Below are positions 63,201 to 64,000 of a stretch of DNA of 64,000 nucleotides, one piece after another. Below the pieces are notes generated by a model. The model saw only the letters and a program-made list of their open reading frames with translations, did not search any database and was not told the origin of the DNA. Source of the stretch: Phorcus lineatus (lineage: Eukaryota; Mollusca; Gastropoda; Trochida; Trochidae); NCBI GenBank assembly GCA_921293015.1, contig OV121084.1, positions 26,412,946 through 26,476,945 of the forward strand, given 5' to 3'. Made by a program: the position numbers and the translations under genes. The first letter of the stretch is position 1, and each line of letters begins with the position of its first letter.

Positions 63201-63305
63201 AGTAAATGATTTTCCATCTCCTGTGTTCCCAAATATTGAGACCACTTTCACCATGGTTTCTTTCTTACATCCCAACTTTTCAATGAAATCTTCTTCAGAT
63301 GAAAC
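56014..63305 (-). CDS. ZFYVE1: ZFYVE1/DFCP1, double FYVE protein, last ten exons
   Basis: DFCP1 binds PI3P and localises to ER/Golgi, omegasomes and lipid droplets. Exons in transcript order: 62792-63305, 61253-61458, 60576-60673, 60017-60131, 59237-59337, 58781-58895, 58196-58366, 57461-57623, 56719-56823 and 56014-56246. They encode 606 aa (human total 777), all GT-AG and in phase. A P-loop NTPase domain has Walker A GNTGDGKS (visible residues 26-33) and DTEGLLG. A Cys-rich middle follows (YFTCTAKCKACG, YVLECPNCGIIYRSRQYW). The first FYVE finger has YWVPN, KHHCRACGKGFCDSC and RPVPERGWG. The second has YWVPD, HHCRSCGQGVC and VPSRGWDYPVRVC. The exon at 58781 uses donor GTCAGT; this choice keeps alignment length with vertebrates. 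N-terminal zinc-finger exons are beyond base 64000. Confidence 0.97.
56549..56640 (+). repeat. SINE-like tail fragment in last ZFYVE1 intron
   Basis: GTGTCACCCTGGGTAAGGGA, then TTCACCCAGCCGTGCAAAAT and GGGTACCTGG. It matches the wording of the lophotrochozoan SINE tail also seen at 50154-50265. Confidence 0.5.
57179..57210. repeat. (ATT)n microsatellite
   Basis: About ten ATT units in a ZFYVE1 intron. They give an artificial tyrosine run in a plus-strand ORF. Confidence 0.95.
62361..62389. promoter_or_regulatory. Two full CRE palindromes in a ZFYVE1 intron
   Basis: TGACGTCA at 62361-62368 and again at 62382-62389, 21 bp apart (two helical turns). A full consensus site twice so close is unusual. 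They lie beside a foldback structure, so they may belong to a repeat instead of a host enhancer. Confidence 0.4.
62452..62613. repeat. Imperfect foldback (inverted repeat)
   Basis: ATAAAATACTAAAC on the left is answered by GTTTAGTATTTTCTATTAAT on the right. Inside that, TTTTATGAAACTTGTGAATG is answered by CATTCACTCGTTTCATTAAA (with gaps). The centre is near 62540. It is probably a decayed MITE. Confidence 0.6.
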
Positions 63306-63663
63306 CTAAAAAAAGAGAGGCATTGAAGGGTTAACAACTAGATTTAAGAAAATAATGGGAAAATGATAAATAATATGTAAACTCGGCTACATAAAGAGGA
63401 TAGAAGTTACTTCCTATATATTGAGTAAAATGGAGTGCAGAGAAACTAAAATATTTCAAATGTCAGTTTTATGATTTCATAAAATTACATAATTAAACAT
63501 TCCACATCATTTGTTTGTTTCCAATGGTTTTACACTATATATCAATTAGAGGTAAACCTTGAGTGACAATATAGGTATGTCAGCCCTGGGTTAATAGTTG
63601 TATCTGATGTATGTGACCTTCAAACCAGTGATTTGTGCACAAGGATTCAGTTGGTTTAATATA

Positions 63664-64000
63664 AAGGAACACAGAGTATGTTGTTGGGACAAATATGTCA
63701 AAATGTCATAAATGGTGGTGTTTTATTAAGAAGTGGTGGCTGTTTAAAGAATTCAGAATGCTAATGCTTATCAGTTCATTAAAGTGCCAATATGGGTAAA
63801 AGTTGTGATCAAAAACCAGATAGTGGCGCGTGCCAATGACTCAAACATACAAGACAAAGGTTGAAAGTGTTAAGTAGGTAACTTAACTAATACACAAGTA
63901 AATGGGACATATCATTTTGACTTTTTAATATTTGTAGAACCATTTTCAGATTATCATTGAAAACAAGAAAATATCATAAGTTTGACTCTTAGAGATTAAA
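63664..64000 (+). mobile_element. TTAA MITE, old copy, cut by the window edge
   Basis: Begins AAGGAACACAGAGTATGTTG and follows the family in order (TTTTATTAAGAAGTGGTGGC, then GATAGTGGCGCGTGCCAATG, then ATTATCATTGAAAACAAG). It lies in the first visible ZFYVE1 intron and runs past the right edge. Confidence 0.85.

Overview
The window is AT-rich animal nuclear DNA carrying five conserved, intron-split protein genes and a dense load of small transposons, SINEs and satellites. Introns are GT-AG and mostly 0.3-15 kb. The proteins are clearly metazoan. The tRNA-derived SINEs with a repeated GGTGA-type tail, the tandem-repeat-carrying element and the many MITEs resemble mollusc genomes, so a marine mollusc or another lophotrochozoan is the best guess; the species cannot be fixed from the sequence.

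Layout from left to right. (1) 229-19747, minus: first three coding exons of a PP2A B56 regulatory subunit (PPP2R5A/E type), with a 15.7 kb intron; the gene continues past the left edge. (2) 19.8-30.1 kb: intergenic, with a cluster of about 480-bp TTAA-flanked MITEs, a nested palindrome/MITE insertion, a Tc1/mariner remnant and a SINE. (3) 30172-33414, minus: complete TOMM20, five exons, 159 aa. (4) 33.4-36.5 kb: a divergent intergenic region with a 21-bp tandem repeat, a young MITE, an exact 60-bp direct repeat and the 3' end of a LINE. (5) 36485-42225, plus: complete ZW10, seven exons, 745 aa. (6) 44141-47524, plus: complete VTI1B, seven exons, 218 aa. (7) 47.5-56 kb: convergent intergenic region with a 1.16-kb element of tandem units bounded by 12-bp inverted repeats, and a hAT-like MITE. 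(8) 56014-63305, minus: the last ten exons (606 aa) of ZFYVE1/DFCP1; its N-terminal exons lie past the right edge.

The gene set leans towards membrane traffic: ZW10 (kinetochore RZZ and ER-Golgi NRZ tether), VTI1B (endosomal Qb-SNARE) and ZFYVE1 (ER/Golgi, omegasome, lipid droplet), together with mitochondrial import (TOMM20) and phosphatase targeting (PPP2R5). They are separate transcription units. PPP2R5E, VTI1B and ZFYVE1 are linked on human 14q23-q24, so part of this order may reflect an ancient linkage group.

The most informative non-genic structure is at 23162-23755: a 93-bp near-perfect palindrome with 9-bp target duplications has a 479-bp MITE inserted in its left arm at TTAA. The intact right arm preserves the empty site and so shows directly that this MITE family duplicates TTAA.
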